A stretch of DNA of 33,586 nucleotides from an uncultured Actinomycetes bacterium (lineage in GTDB: Bacteria; Actinomycetota; Acidimicrobiia; Acidimicrobiales; RAAP-2), in contig CAIUMH010000047.1 of assembly GCA_903900235.1 (NCBI GenBank), positions 1 through 33,586 on the forward strand, given 5' to 3'. Position numbers and translations under genes: made by a program. Positions 9,098-18,013 of this stretch are shown one piece after another; within the stretch, counting starts at the first letter, position 1, and each line of letters begins with the position of its first letter. The notes below the pieces were generated by a model, which had not been told where the DNA came from, searched no databases, and was given only the letters and a program-made list of their open reading frames with translations.

Positions 9098-9478
9098 ATG
9101 AACATCCCCGAGAACCTTCGCTACTCCACTGATCATGAGTGGGCCTCCCTCGAGGGGACCCGCGTGCGTGTCGGGATCACCGACTTCGCCCAGGACGCCC
9201 TGGGTGATGTGGTGTTCGTCGACCTTCCCGAAATTGGCGCTGTCGTCGAGGCCGGTGGGGCCATGGGCGAGGTGGAATCGACCAAGTCGGTGTCCGAGCT
9301 GTTCGCCCCGGTGTCAGGCACGGTGGTCGCAGTCAACGCCGCGTGTGTCGATTCCCCGGAGCACATCAACGCAGATCCGTATGGCGAAGGCTGGCTCTGC
9401 GAGATTGAGGTCACCGACGCCGATCAGGTTGCGGGTCTGCTCGATGCGGCGGCATATACCGACCTGACCGCTCACTGA
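9098..9478 (+). CDS. gcvH: Glycine cleavage system H protein
   Basis: 126-aa lipoyl carrier that shuttles the aminomethyl group between the P, T and L proteins of the glycine cleavage complex. The lipoylation motif GEVESTKSVSELFAPVSG places the modified lysine at Lys63. Family features DHEWASLEG near residues 12-20 and the C-terminal DPYGEGWLCEIE are present, and the length is normal. Its enzymatic partners gcvT, gcvPA and gcvPB lie about 10 kb downstream; its direct neighbour is a garA-type gene, as in mycobacteria (Rv1826-Rv1827). Start supported by the leaderless TAGGGT box. Confidence 0.97.
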   Translation: MNIPENLRYSTDHEWASLEGTRVRVGITDFAQDALGDVVFVDLPEIGAVVEAGGAMGEVESTKSVSELFAPVSGTVVAVNAACVDSPEHINADPYGEGWLCEIEVTDADQVAGLLDAAAYTDLTAH

Positions 9479-9522
9479 TCAGGCAGCGACGGTCACCCCT
9501 GCCGGCGAGGCCGGGGCGCGGC

Positions 9523-9528
9523 TACCGT
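9523..9528 (+). promoter_or_regulatory. -10 box TACCGT, leaderless promoter of garA
   Basis: TACCGT followed by 7 nt and GTG 9536. It supports a GTG start that keeps the N-terminal zinc ribbon in the protein. Confidence 0.5.
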
Positions 9529-9535
9529 AAGGATC

Positions 9536-10009
9536 GTGCTTTGTCATCGGTGTGGCGCTCGGAACGCTTCTTCAGTCAACTTCTGCCCGTCGTGTGGGGC
9601 CTCGCAGTTGAGAGACGCGTCCGAGGACACAATGACGCTCATGATGGTTGACGCAGGAGCGGCCTCCCTTGACGCCGAGACGAGCGACACTGAGGGCATT
9701 GCGCCGACTGCCGATCTCCTGCTGGTCAACTCGGGGCCAAGTGCCGGGGCCCGGTTCGCCGTCGAAGCAGAGCCCTTGCGTGCGGGCCGGAGCGAAGACA
9801 GCGACATCTTCCTTGATGATGTGACCGTTTCTCGTGAACATGTGGTGTTCACGACATTGGATTCAGGGAGACTGGTGGTCCGAGACCTCGGTTCTTTGAA
9901 TGGAACCTATGTGAACAACGTCCGAGTCGATGAGAAGGCTCTGGATTCGGGCGATGAGATCCAGATCGGGAAGTTCAAGCTCATCTACATCGCGGCGAGG
10001 GATCGATGA
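9536..10009 (+). CDS. garA: GarA-type FHA regulator with N-terminal zinc ribbon
   Basis: 157-aa protein. In mycobacteria GarA (Rv1827) binds and regulates 2-oxoglutarate dehydrogenase, glutamate dehydrogenase and glutamate synthase, switched off when PknB/PknG phosphorylate a TT motif that then folds onto its own FHA domain. Here residues about 60-155 are the FHA domain with GR (84-85), SREH (99-102) and NGTY (122-125); SDIFLDDVTVSR is very close to GarA. The N-terminus differs: a CxxC-x10-CxxC zinc ribbon (Cys3, 6, 17, 20) precedes a TxT segment EDTMTLM (Thr32, Thr34), a possible counterpart of the phospho-switch. It overlaps the next merR gene by 4 nt. Assignment rests on the FHA sequence plus gene order; regulation of KorAB is only inference. 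Confidence 0.88.
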   Translation: MLCHRCGARNASSVNFCPSCGASQLRDASEDTMTLMMVDAGAASLDAETSDTEGIAPTADLLLVNSGPSAGARFAVEAEPLRAGRSEDSDIFLDDVTVSREHVVFTTLDSGRLVVRDLGSLNGTYVNNVRVDEKALDSGDEIQIGKFKLIYIAARDR

Positions 10010-10848
10010 ACCAGCGCAGTTACCTCTCCATCGGTGATGTCCTGACGCTGCTGCGGAGCGAATTCCCAGATGTGACGATCTCGAAGATCCGGTTCCTCGA
10101 GAGCCAGGGGCTGGTGAGTCCACAGCGATCACCGTCGGGGTATCGAAAGTTCTATGAAGAGGACGTCGAGCGTCTCCGCTATGTGCTGCTGCAGCAACGA
10201 GAGAATTTCCTTCCGCTCAAGGTGATCCGGGATCGACTGAACGACGAGGTGACGATGGCTGATGCTCACGGAGAGGAAGGAGAGGAGCCGGTGGCCGTAG
10301 CGGCAGCGCCGGTGGCGGCCCACCGCTCAGAGCCCAAGCGGGAGACCTCGGTGGCCGATGTCCTCGCAGCACTTCAAGAAGCGCCCGTGGTCACCGCTTC
10401 GGCGGCACCGCGACCACGGCGCGATCGACCGGCCCCGAAGATCGCCGTCGCACCGCCGGCACCGCCTTCTGATGCCCTCACCGCCGAGGAGCTGGCCGAG
10501 CAGACGGGCCTCGACCTTGCGGAGATTGCATCCCTTGAGGAGTACGGGATCCTGCGATCGACCAAGATCGCCGGTCTCACCTGCTTTAGCCGCGACGAGG
10601 TCGAGATCGCCACGGCAGCTCAGGCCTTCTGTGCGCATGGTGTCGAGCCTCGGCATCTCAGGGGGTTCCGCACTTCAGTTGATCGAGAGATGGATCTCTA
10701 TGAGCAGTTGATGGCCCCGCTGCTGCACCAGCGCAACCCTGATGCCCGGTTGCGGGCGGCATCCTCTGTCGAGGCCATGGCTGAGTCTGGCCGTGAGTTG
10801 CGGATCGCCATGATGACGGCCGCCATCGATCGACTGCTCGGACGCTGA
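10006..10848 (+). CDS. ftsR: MerR-family regulator, FtsR/Rv1828 type
   Basis: 280-aa DNA-binding protein. An N-terminal winged helix-turn-helix of MerR type spans about residues 6-78 (YLSIGDVLTLL, KIRFLESQGLVSPQRSPSGYRKFYEEDVERLRYVL). An Ala/Pro-rich linker at about residues 85-150 leads to a C-terminal alpha-helical domain with a second HTH-like segment (LTAEELAEQTGLDLAEIASLEEYGIL). No metal-binding cysteine cluster is seen, so it is not a metal sensor. Homologues beside garA include Rv1828 and the corynebacterial FtsR, which activates ftsZ. ATG overlaps the garA stop (ATGA), so the two are translationally coupled. The role in cell division is inferred from family and gene order. Confidence 0.88.
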   Translation: MNQRSYLSIGDVLTLLRSEFPDVTISKIRFLESQGLVSPQRSPSGYRKFYEEDVERLRYVLLQQRENFLPLKVIRDRLNDEVTMADAHGEEGEEPVAVAAAPVAAHRSEPKRETSVADVLAALQEAPVVTASAAPRPRRDRPAPKIAVAPPAPPSDALTAEELAEQTGLDLAEIASLEEYGILRSTKIAGLTCFSRDEVEIATAAQAFCAHGVEPRHLRGFRTSVDREMDLYEQLMAPLLHQRNPDARLRAASSVEAMAESGRELRIAMMTAAIDRLLGR

Positions 10849-10877
10849 CCGACGGGCGGATCTGATCGCTCGACCTG

Positions 10878-10883
10878 TACCAT
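10878..10883 (+). promoter_or_regulatory. -10 box TACCAT, leaderless promoter
   Basis: TACCAT followed by 6 nt (CAGATC) and ATG 10890, in the 41-bp gap after the ftsR-like gene. Confidence 0.6.
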
Positions 10884-10889
10884 CAGATC

Positions 10890-11387
10890 ATGGTGAGGGT
10901 GCAGCTGAGATCGGTGAGAGTGGACCTGCAGTCAAACACCCCTGTGCTCCTGCTCGAAGAGCAGTCGGGAATTGGTCGGACCTTGCCGATCTTCATCGGC
11001 ACACCCGAGGCCACCTCGATTGCCTATGCCGTCCAAGGGGTCGAAGTGAAGCGTCCGCTGACGCACGACTTGTTGGTGGAGGTCATCGAGGAGCTCGGTG
11101 CGGTTCTCGAGCATGTCGAGATCTCGGACCTCGACGGGTCGACGTACTACGCCGAGCTCGTTCTGACTCGAGACGGCGAGGCCCACACCGTCTCGGCCCG
11201 ACCCTCAGATGCGGTAGCGCTTGCCATCCGGACCGGCAGCCCATTATTCGTGGCAGACCACCTGATGGAGCTTGACACGGTGTTCATCGCGTCTGACCTC
11301 GACGATGACGATGATGAGCCTGACGAGGTCGTCGAGGAGTTTCGCGAGTTCCTCGACTCGATCTCGCCCGAAGACTTCGGGGACTGA
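10890..11387 (+). CDS. Bifunctional nuclease family protein (DUF151)
   Basis: 165 aa, cytosolic. Family members are associated with DNase/RNase activity in plants and a Thermotoga structure is known, but the bacterial role is unclear. Hallmarks: LPIFIGTPEATSIAYAVQGV (about residues 32-51), RPLTHDLLVEVIEELGA, the strand YYAELVLTRDG, and SARPSDAVALAIRTGSPLFVA (about 103-123). The C-terminal 35 residues are very acidic with a run of five Asp. This is the Rv1829 position of the mycobacterial block. It ends 3 bp from the stop of a convergent gene. Start supported by the leaderless -10 box. Confidence 0.92.
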   Translation: MVRVQLRSVRVDLQSNTPVLLLEEQSGIGRTLPIFIGTPEATSIAYAVQGVEVKRPLTHDLLVEVIEELGAVLEHVEISDLDGSTYYAELVLTRDGEAHTVSARPSDAVALAIRTGSPLFVADHLMELDTVFIASDLDDDDDEPDEVVEEFREFLDSISPEDFGD

Positions 11388-11390
11388 GCC

Positions 11391-12374
11391 TCAGCGCCGA
11401 GGGTCGACGATTATCCGGCCGCGCACCTGGCCGCTGGCGATGGAGCGCAGGACTTCAGGCACCTCGTCGAGACCGACTTCGCGCTCGAGGATCTCCTCGA
11501 TGTTCGCCAGCGGGAACCGTCGACCGAGCTGCCGCCAGATCTCAGAGCGCTGTGGCGTAGGCATCTCGACCGAGTCGATGCCGAGAAGCTTGACGCCTCG
11601 GACGATGAAGGGGAAGACCGAGGTGGTGAGTTCGGTGCCTCCCGTCAAGCCTGAGGCAGCGACCGCCGCGCCATAGTGCAGGGTGCGCAAGACGCCGGCG
11701 AGAGTGCTTCCGCCCACGCAATCGATGGCTCCGGACCACCGCTCGATGCTGAGGCTTCGAGTTGGTGTGGGATCGATGTCGTCGCGACCGATCACGCTGC
11801 TGCAGCCAATCCGATGGAGGTAGTCCGCCTCAGACGGCCGACCCGACGAGCCCACCACGTCAAAGCCCGATGCGGCAGCGAGTGCCACTGCCGTCGAACC
11901 CACGCCGCCTGCTGCTCCCGTGACCAGGAGTTCGCCGTCGCTGGGTCGGAGGCCTGCTGCTTCGAGGGCCGCCAGTGACGCCATCGCCGTGAATCCGGCG
12001 GTGCCGAGCACCATCGCAGATCGGGCATCGAGTTCGGCGGGTAATGGGGTGACCCATTCCGATGGAATCCGGGCCAGCTCGGCGAATCCTCCGTGGTGTG
12101 ATGTTCCAACCCCGTGACCGTGGGCGATCACCGTGCTGCCAACGGCGACACCGGGATCGCTCGACTCGATCACGGTCCCGGCAAGGTCGACCCCGCCGAT
12201 CAGGGGAGACAGCCGCGCTACCCGGTTTCCTCGAGCGAGGGTCATTGAATCCTTGAAGTTCACCCCTGTGTACTCGACGGCGATGAGTACCTCGCCCTCG
12301 AGAAGCGATGGGTCGACCTCCTCGACGCCGAGGGTGGGCTGTTCTGGATGCTGGGTGATGACAACGGCTCGCAT
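11391..12374 (-). CDS. AcuI/YhdH-type NADPH:quinone/acrylyl-CoA reductase
   Basis: 327-aa zinc-independent medium-chain dehydrogenase/reductase. AcuI enzymes reduce acryloyl-CoA to propionyl-CoA with NADPH; YhdH is the close quinone-reductase relative. The GroES-like N-terminal half has VEYTGVNFKDSMTLARGNRV (about residues 34-53) and PLIGGVDLAGTV; the Rossmann half has VTGAAGGVGSTAVALAAASG (about 150-169) and SSGRPSEADYLHRIGCSSVI, typical of this subgroup. The cysteine ligands of zinc alcohol dehydrogenases are absent. It diverges from the S9 peptidase gene. Acryloyl-CoA as substrate is inferred only from subfamily resemblance. Confidence 0.9.
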   Translation of the reverse strand: MRAVVITQHPEQPTLGVEEVDPSLLEGEVLIAVEYTGVNFKDSMTLARGNRVARLSPLIGGVDLAGTVIESSDPGVAVGSTVIAHGHGVGTSHHGGFAELARIPSEWVTPLPAELDARSAMVLGTAGFTAMASLAALEAAGLRPSDGELLVTGAAGGVGSTAVALAAASGFDVVGSSGRPSEADYLHRIGCSSVIGRDDIDPTPTRSLSIERWSGAIDCVGGSTLAGVLRTLHYGAAVAASGLTGGTELTTSVFPFIVRGVKLLGIDSVEMPTPQRSEIWRQLGRRFPLANIEEILEREVGLDEVPEVLRSIASGQVRGRIIVDPRR

Positions 12375-12382
12375 GGAGGTTG

Positions 12383-12388
12383 AGTGTA
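12383..12388 (-). promoter_or_regulatory. -10 box TACACT of the AcuI-like gene
   Basis: Minus-strand TACACT with 8 nt before ATG 12374, giving a predicted leader of 0-2 nt. Confidence 0.45.
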
Positions 12389-12426
12389 GGGAGTGAGAGC
12401 GTGCCGATGACGAGCGAGCGACGACC

Positions 12427-12432
12427 TAGCCT
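12427..12432 (+). promoter_or_regulatory. -10 box TAGCCT, leaderless promoter of S9 peptidase
   Basis: TAGCCT followed by 6 nt (TTCGAG) and ATG 12439. Only 38 bp separate it from the opposing -10 box of the AcuI-like gene. Confidence 0.6.
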
Positions 12433-12438
12433 TTCGAG

Positions 12439-14319
12439 ATGGTCGACACCGGCGGCAGTCATCACCCTCTGGCGCTTGACCGGGCTGCCTCGCTCAAGTT
12501 CTCGGCGGCGTGTCTTCGCTCGTGGGGCGACGATCTCTACTGGATCGAGGGTCGCCCCGAGCTCAACGGAGCCCGGGTGGTCGTCCGGGCACGCCGAGGG
12601 GGTGGGCCAGAGGTCGTTTCTCCGGCCGGCCTCTCCATCGCTGGTCGGGTCCATGAGTACGGGGGCGGAGCGCTCTGCGTGCTCGATCGCCCGGCCGGTC
12701 CTGCGCTGGTGGCCGTGCGAGCCCATGACCAGGCGATCGTCTCGTTCTCGCCTGGCGCACCGGAGGAGTCGGTCATCGTGGCTGGCACTGACGCAACATT
12801 CGGCGACCTGGCAGCCGGACCGCCGGGGTGCATCGTGGCGGTGCGCGAACGCCATGATCAAGAGGGGGTTGACCGCGACATTGTGGTGATCGACCTTGAG
12901 CGAGGCCAGGTTGAGTCGGTGGTTGCCGGAAGGGACTTCTTCTCCGATCCGCGGTTCGATGCCAGGGGCCAGTTGGCCTGGTGCGCATGGGATCACCCAT
13001 CGATGCCCTGGGATGGATCTGAGGTCTGGATCGGAGCGTTGGCGGCTACCGAGGGTGGCCATGTCATCGACGAGGTCCGTCACGTGGCCGGTGGACCCGA
13101 GAGGGCGGCTTCTGCTCCGGTGCACCTCGGAGACCGATCCCTGGCGATGATCCTTGATGCCGATGACGGGGCAGGGCTGTGGCGATGGTCGCCAGATGGA
13201 GGGCTGGTGGCATTGAGCGATGGACCTGGAGAAGTCGGCCAACCACTGTGGATCCTTGGGACGACGTCGGTGGCCCTGGTGGCGGGGGGCGATGATCTGG
13301 GGTGCATCATCCGCTACGACGGTCGATCGGAGGTGGCCCGCGTTGTTGGCGGTCGATGTGTGGCGATCCCCGGCATCGACGGTTCAGTCAACGAGATCGT
13401 GTCGACGACGACTGGGGTAGGTGTGCTCGGTACGGCTGATACGGCACTTGGGTTCGTGGCGTGGGCAGAGGCTTCAGGCCGGGTGGACGTCGTGACCCTG
13501 GGCCCGAGCATCGAGGGACCGGTCTCTGTGGCCGAGCCGGTGTCGGTCGAGTGCGACGACGGTCGGCTCGTCCATGGGCTGGTGTACCGCCCCCACCCGC
13601 CAGTCGAACGGCCAGCGGCAATCGTGTTCTGCCATGGGGGACCAACCGGGCAGGCGCTGCCAGGCCTGAACCCCCTGATCGAGGCACTCACCACAAGAGG
13701 ATTTTGTGTGGTGGAGGCCAACTACGCCGGATCCACTGGGTTCGGTGCGGCCTACCGCCATCGGATCGACGGGCAGTGGGGGGTGGCGGATGTGGCGGAC
13801 TGCGTCAGTCTTGTCGCCGGACTTGGAGCCCGAGGGATCGTCGACGCCTCCCGGTTGGCGATCAGAGGGACCAGCGCTGGAGGGTTCACCGCACTGCTGG
13901 GTCTGACCACCGGTGCGTTCAAGGCGGCGGTGTCGTGGTACGGCGTGGCCGATCTGCTCACCCTCGCCGAGAGCACTCATGACTTCGAGGCTCGCTACCT
14001 TGATCGCCTTGTCGGCCCGTTACCCGAAGCACGGGAGCGCTACGAGGAGCGCTCTCCGGTCAACCGAGTCGGCGAGATGGTGGGAGCGGCGCTGCTTCTT
14101 CAGGGCCTCGACGACCCGGTGGTCCCTCCGGCGCAGGCCTCTTCCATGGCGGCGGCGCTCACGGCCAAGGGCCACGAGGTGGAGCTGGTGGAGTTCGAGG
14201 GTGAGGGCCACGGCTTTCGACGCCTTGACACGCTAGTGACGGCTTTCGCATCAGAGGTGGCCTTCTACGAGCGCCATCTCGGCTCCGGTGCGCCCACCGG
14301 TAGCATCGACCCTCAGTGA
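12439..14319 (+). CDS. Prolyl oligopeptidase family (S9) peptidase
   Basis: 626-aa serine peptidase, probably an aminoacyl- or dipeptidyl-type S9C enzyme that cleaves short peptides. No signal peptide is seen. Residues about 1-370 form a beta-propeller-like N-terminal domain that gates the active site. The alpha/beta-hydrolase domain follows, with oxyanion segment FCHGGPTG (about residues 395-402), NYAGSTGFGAAYR, the nucleophile motif GTSAGG (Ser479), the acid in QGLDDPVVPP (Asp558/559) and the histidine in GEGHGF (His591). The catalytic triad is thus complete. The stop overlaps the next start in GTGA, so the two are coupled. Natural substrate unknown. Confidence 0.92.
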   Translation: MVDTGGSHHPLALDRAASLKFSAACLRSWGDDLYWIEGRPELNGARVVVRARRGGGPEVVSPAGLSIAGRVHEYGGGALCVLDRPAGPALVAVRAHDQAIVSFSPGAPEESVIVAGTDATFGDLAAGPPGCIVAVRERHDQEGVDRDIVVIDLERGQVESVVAGRDFFSDPRFDARGQLAWCAWDHPSMPWDGSEVWIGALAATEGGHVIDEVRHVAGGPERAASAPVHLGDRSLAMILDADDGAGLWRWSPDGGLVALSDGPGEVGQPLWILGTTSVALVAGGDDLGCIIRYDGRSEVARVVGGRCVAIPGIDGSVNEIVSTTTGVGVLGTADTALGFVAWAEASGRVDVVTLGPSIEGPVSVAEPVSVECDDGRLVHGLVYRPHPPVERPAAIVFCHGGPTGQALPGLNPLIEALTTRGFCVVEANYAGSTGFGAAYRHRIDGQWGVADVADCVSLVAGLGARGIVDASRLAIRGTSAGGFTALLGLTTGAFKAAVSWYGVADLLTLAESTHDFEARYLDRLVGPLPEARERYEERSPVNRVGEMVGAALLLQGLDDPVVPPAQASSMAAALTAKGHEVELVEFEGEGHGFRRLDTLVTAFASEVAFYERHLGSGAPTGSIDPQ

Positions 14320-15650
14320 GCATCACGTCGCCGCAACATCGAGCGCACCGAACGGGGAGCGTATGGCCCCTTGGGCCATGGCATCACCGACTTGATCCGA
14401 TCGAGTTCGACGTCGCGCTCTATGCAGCTTCGGCGTTGTTCGCGCTGGCCTCTGGACTCCGCTCCACCATCCCGCTCTATCGAGAGTGGGGACAGATGGC
14501 GTTTGGCCCCTATCTGCTGGCCACGGCGGCAGCGATCATCCTGGTCATCCGGAGCCGACGGCGCGACGTCAATGTGCTTCGGTGGTGCCTTGTTGTCGTG
14601 GTCCTCACCGGCACTGTCCTGGTTCCATTGGCTGTTGAGGTGTCGTGGCGAGCATCGAGCCCGGGCACAGGAAACCATGTGCAGCCTGAGGTGGTGGTTG
14701 TCGAGCGAGCGGCATCAGCGATCAGCGGTGGTCATGACCCCTATCAAGCCATGGTGGTGGACGGCCACCTCACGGGTGCGGCCCGTGGCCTTCCGGCATA
14801 TGAGAGCTTCTTCCCTTACCTGCCGGCAATGACGGTATTCGGTCTGCCCTCCACGCTCTCGGTCGACCACCGGGCCACCGACGCGAGGATCTACTTCCTC
14901 CTCGCCACGTTGCTCGCAGTAGCGCTGGCACTTCGATTGGCCGATACCACCTCGGAGCGCAAGCTTCGGGCATTCCAAGTGGTTGCGGTACTGCCATGGG
15001 CGGCGCTGACTCTGGTGACTGGCGGTGATGACCTTCCGATCATCGGCCTCTTGATGCTGGCGTTAGTTCTGGCCAAACGCGCTCGACCGGGTTGGGCGGG
15101 TGTTGTGCTCGGTATCGCCATGGCGATGAAGTTCACGGCGTGGCCCTTGGCGGCGCTGGCCCTGTTCGCTGCGGTCGACCATGAAGCGAAACGACGACCC
15201 CTTCGGATGTTGGCGGGCATCGTGGGGGCGGCGGCACCGCTGACCCTGTGGACCATTGTGGTCGGGCCCCGGCGCTTTCTCGCCAACGTTGTCCTGTTCC
15301 CCCTTGGCATCTCTGGTGTCGAGTCGCCAGCCGGTTCGGCGCTGCCAGGACACATCTTCGTATCGATCGTGCCGTCAATGCACCGGATCTTCCCGGTCGT
15401 CGCTGCGGTCATCGGCCTGATGGTGCTGGTGGTCTACTTGCGTCGTCGCCCTCCACTGGGGGCAGTGGCGGTTGCTCGACTCGCCGGTTGGGTGCTCTTC
15501 ATCGCCATCCTGCTGGCTCCGGCGACCAGGGTCGGCTACCTGATGTACCCGCTCAACCTGCTCGTCTGGTCGTGGATGCTGAGCGAGGCTGACGATGCGC
15601 CCGAGTCAGCGGCGCCTAACGGAGTTGATCACGCACCTTCTGAGGCCTGA
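14316..15650 (+). CDS. Polytopic membrane protein, GT87/DUF2029-like
   Basis: 444 aa with about ten hydrophobic helices. Features resembling the alpha-mannosyltransferase-like GT87 (DUF2029) family are the loop after TM2-3 (AISGGHDPYQAMVVDGHLTG, about residues 135-154), where these proteins carry an acidic GxDPY-type motif, followed by YLPAMTVFGLPSTL, and the later ALVLAKRARPGWAGVVLGIAMAMKFTAWPL, typical of the family. Such enzymes transfer sugar from a polyprenyl-phosphate donor on the outer face of the membrane. The GTG start overlaps the S9 peptidase stop by 4 nt. The 3' end overlaps the convergent neighbour by 22 bp. Donor and acceptor cannot be read. Confidence 0.82.
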   Translation: MSITSPQHRAHRTGSVWPLGPWHHRLDPIEFDVALYAASALFALASGLRSTIPLYREWGQMAFGPYLLATAAAIILVIRSRRRDVNVLRWCLVVVVLTGTVLVPLAVEVSWRASSPGTGNHVQPEVVVVERAASAISGGHDPYQAMVVDGHLTGAARGLPAYESFFPYLPAMTVFGLPSTLSVDHRATDARIYFLLATLLAVALALRLADTTSERKLRAFQVVAVLPWAALTLVTGGDDLPIIGLLMLALVLAKRARPGWAGVVLGIAMAMKFTAWPLAALALFAAVDHEAKRRPLRMLAGIVGAAAPLTLWTIVVGPRRFLANVVLFPLGISGVESPAGSALPGHIFVSIVPSMHRIFPVVAAVIGLMVLVVYLRRRPPLGAVAVARLAGWVLFIAILLAPATRVGYLMYPLNLLVWSWMLSEADDAPESAAPNGVDHAPSEA

Positions 15651-16240
15651 TAGAGCCGAACGGTGACGGCGGTTGACTGCGTACCGTCAGCAGCGAATTT
15701 GGTGGGACTGATGGTGATGCCCTGGATCCAGAACCAACTGTCGGAGCCGCCCTTTTGACTCAATATCTCAAGACCGGGTCGTCCATACGGGGCACCGGTT
15801 GAGAAGATCTTCCAGCCCCGCGCTGACATCTGTCGATGGAAGAACGTGTAGAGCTGCGCCTGCGAGGCGGCCGATGAGAATCGGAGCGATCGGTCGAACG
15901 AGGTGGGACCGCCGCTGTTATGGAGGGCGCGTGGTGCTGAGCCCCCCGCCGGAAGGACGATGGCGGCGAGGATGTCACCTGGTGGCTCACCACTCGTCAC
16001 ATAGGGAGCGAAGGCGAGGCCGGCGCTGACGGGGAGACCTGAGCCCTTGACGATGGAGGGCACAGTGGTCTTGGACTGCGTCGCTCCAGTGCCGAGGTTG
16101 GTCACGATGTAGCCGATGACCACGATGGCGGCCACGAGCGGAACGATCATGGCGTACTTGAGGCTGGTCGAACCGATACCGGGCGGAGGGAGAGGGCGAC
16201 CGTGAGCGTCGCGTTCGACGAGAGGGGCGGGAGTGGTCAT
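15629..16240 (-). CDS. Membrane-anchored protein of unknown function
   Basis: 203 aa, unrecognised. Residues 1-27 are cytoplasmic with a Pro-rich run (RPLPPPGIG); a single transmembrane helix follows at about residues 28-47 (YAMIVPLVAAIVVIGYIVTN), then an extracytoplasmic part rich in Ser, Thr and Gly. The outer domain (about residues 110-200) has conserved-looking aromatic segments YTFFHRQMSARGWKIFS and DSWFWIQGITISPT, similar in style to small alpha/beta sensor or lipid-binding folds of actinobacterial anchored proteins, but no family is certain. ATG 16240 is preceded by TAGGCT with 9 nt spacing. Its tail overlaps the GT87-like gene by 22 bp on the opposite strand. Confidence 0.75.
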   Translation of the reverse strand: MTTPAPLVERDAHGRPLPPPGIGSTSLKYAMIVPLVAAIVVIGYIVTNLGTGATQSKTTVPSIVKGSGLPVSAGLAFAPYVTSGEPPGDILAAIVLPAGGSAPRALHNSGGPTSFDRSLRFSSAASQAQLYTFFHRQMSARGWKIFSTGAPYGRPGLEILSQKGGSDSWFWIQGITISPTKFAADGTQSTAVTVRLYQASEGA

Positions 16241-16249
16241 CGCTTTCTC

Positions 16250-16255
16250 AGCCTA
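16250..16255 (-). promoter_or_regulatory. -10 box TAGGCT of the anchored protein
   Basis: Minus-strand TAGGCT, 9 nt before ATG 16240, predicting a leader of only 2-3 nt. Confidence 0.4.
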
Positions 16256-16270
16256 GGCCCCTCTGTGAGA

Positions 16271-17942
<1,672 letters not shown>

Positions 17943-17965
17943 GACATGACAATCGAGTGACCCGC

Positions 17966-17971
17966 TATTCT
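17966..17971 (+). promoter_or_regulatory. Putative -10 TATTCT of the ZIP gene
   Basis: TATTCT ends on the first base of the 30-bp dyad, so a transcription start near 17978 would lie inside the dyad. A TTGAGA at 17939-17944 is 21 bp upstream, too far for a standard -35, so the -35 is unresolved. Confidence 0.4.
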
Positions 17972-18000
17972 TAGGTCACCCTAAAGTTAGGGTGACCTAA
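17971..18000 (+). promoter_or_regulatory. Perfect 30-bp dyad, DtxR/IdeR-like metal box
   Basis: Two 14-bp arms, TTAGGTCACCCTAA and its exact reverse complement TTAGGGTGACCTAA, are separated by AG. Each arm is itself an inverted repeat TTAGG-N4-CCTAA. TTAGG/CCTAA half-sites are those of DtxR/IdeR boxes (consensus TTAGGTTAGGCTAACCTAA), although here the centre spacing is shorter and duplicated. It lies between the -10 and the ZIP start codon 13 bp downstream, the place for a repressor site. The binding protein is not in the window; an MntR/IdeR or Zur-type sensor is inferred. Confidence 0.8.
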
Positions 18001-18013
18001 GAGAGGTGGTGAA

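Noticed and set aside
9479-9535. Possible glycine riboswitch near gcvH or gcvT
   Set aside because: The -10 boxes sit 6-7 nt before the starts and the gaps are too short; no glycine aptamer conserved core is visible.
11860-13242. 460-codon minus-strand frame
   Set aside because: It lies antisense to the S9 peptidase gene and overlaps the AcuI-like gene; the product is Arg/His/Pro-rich without any family feature. It is a shadow of high-GC coding.
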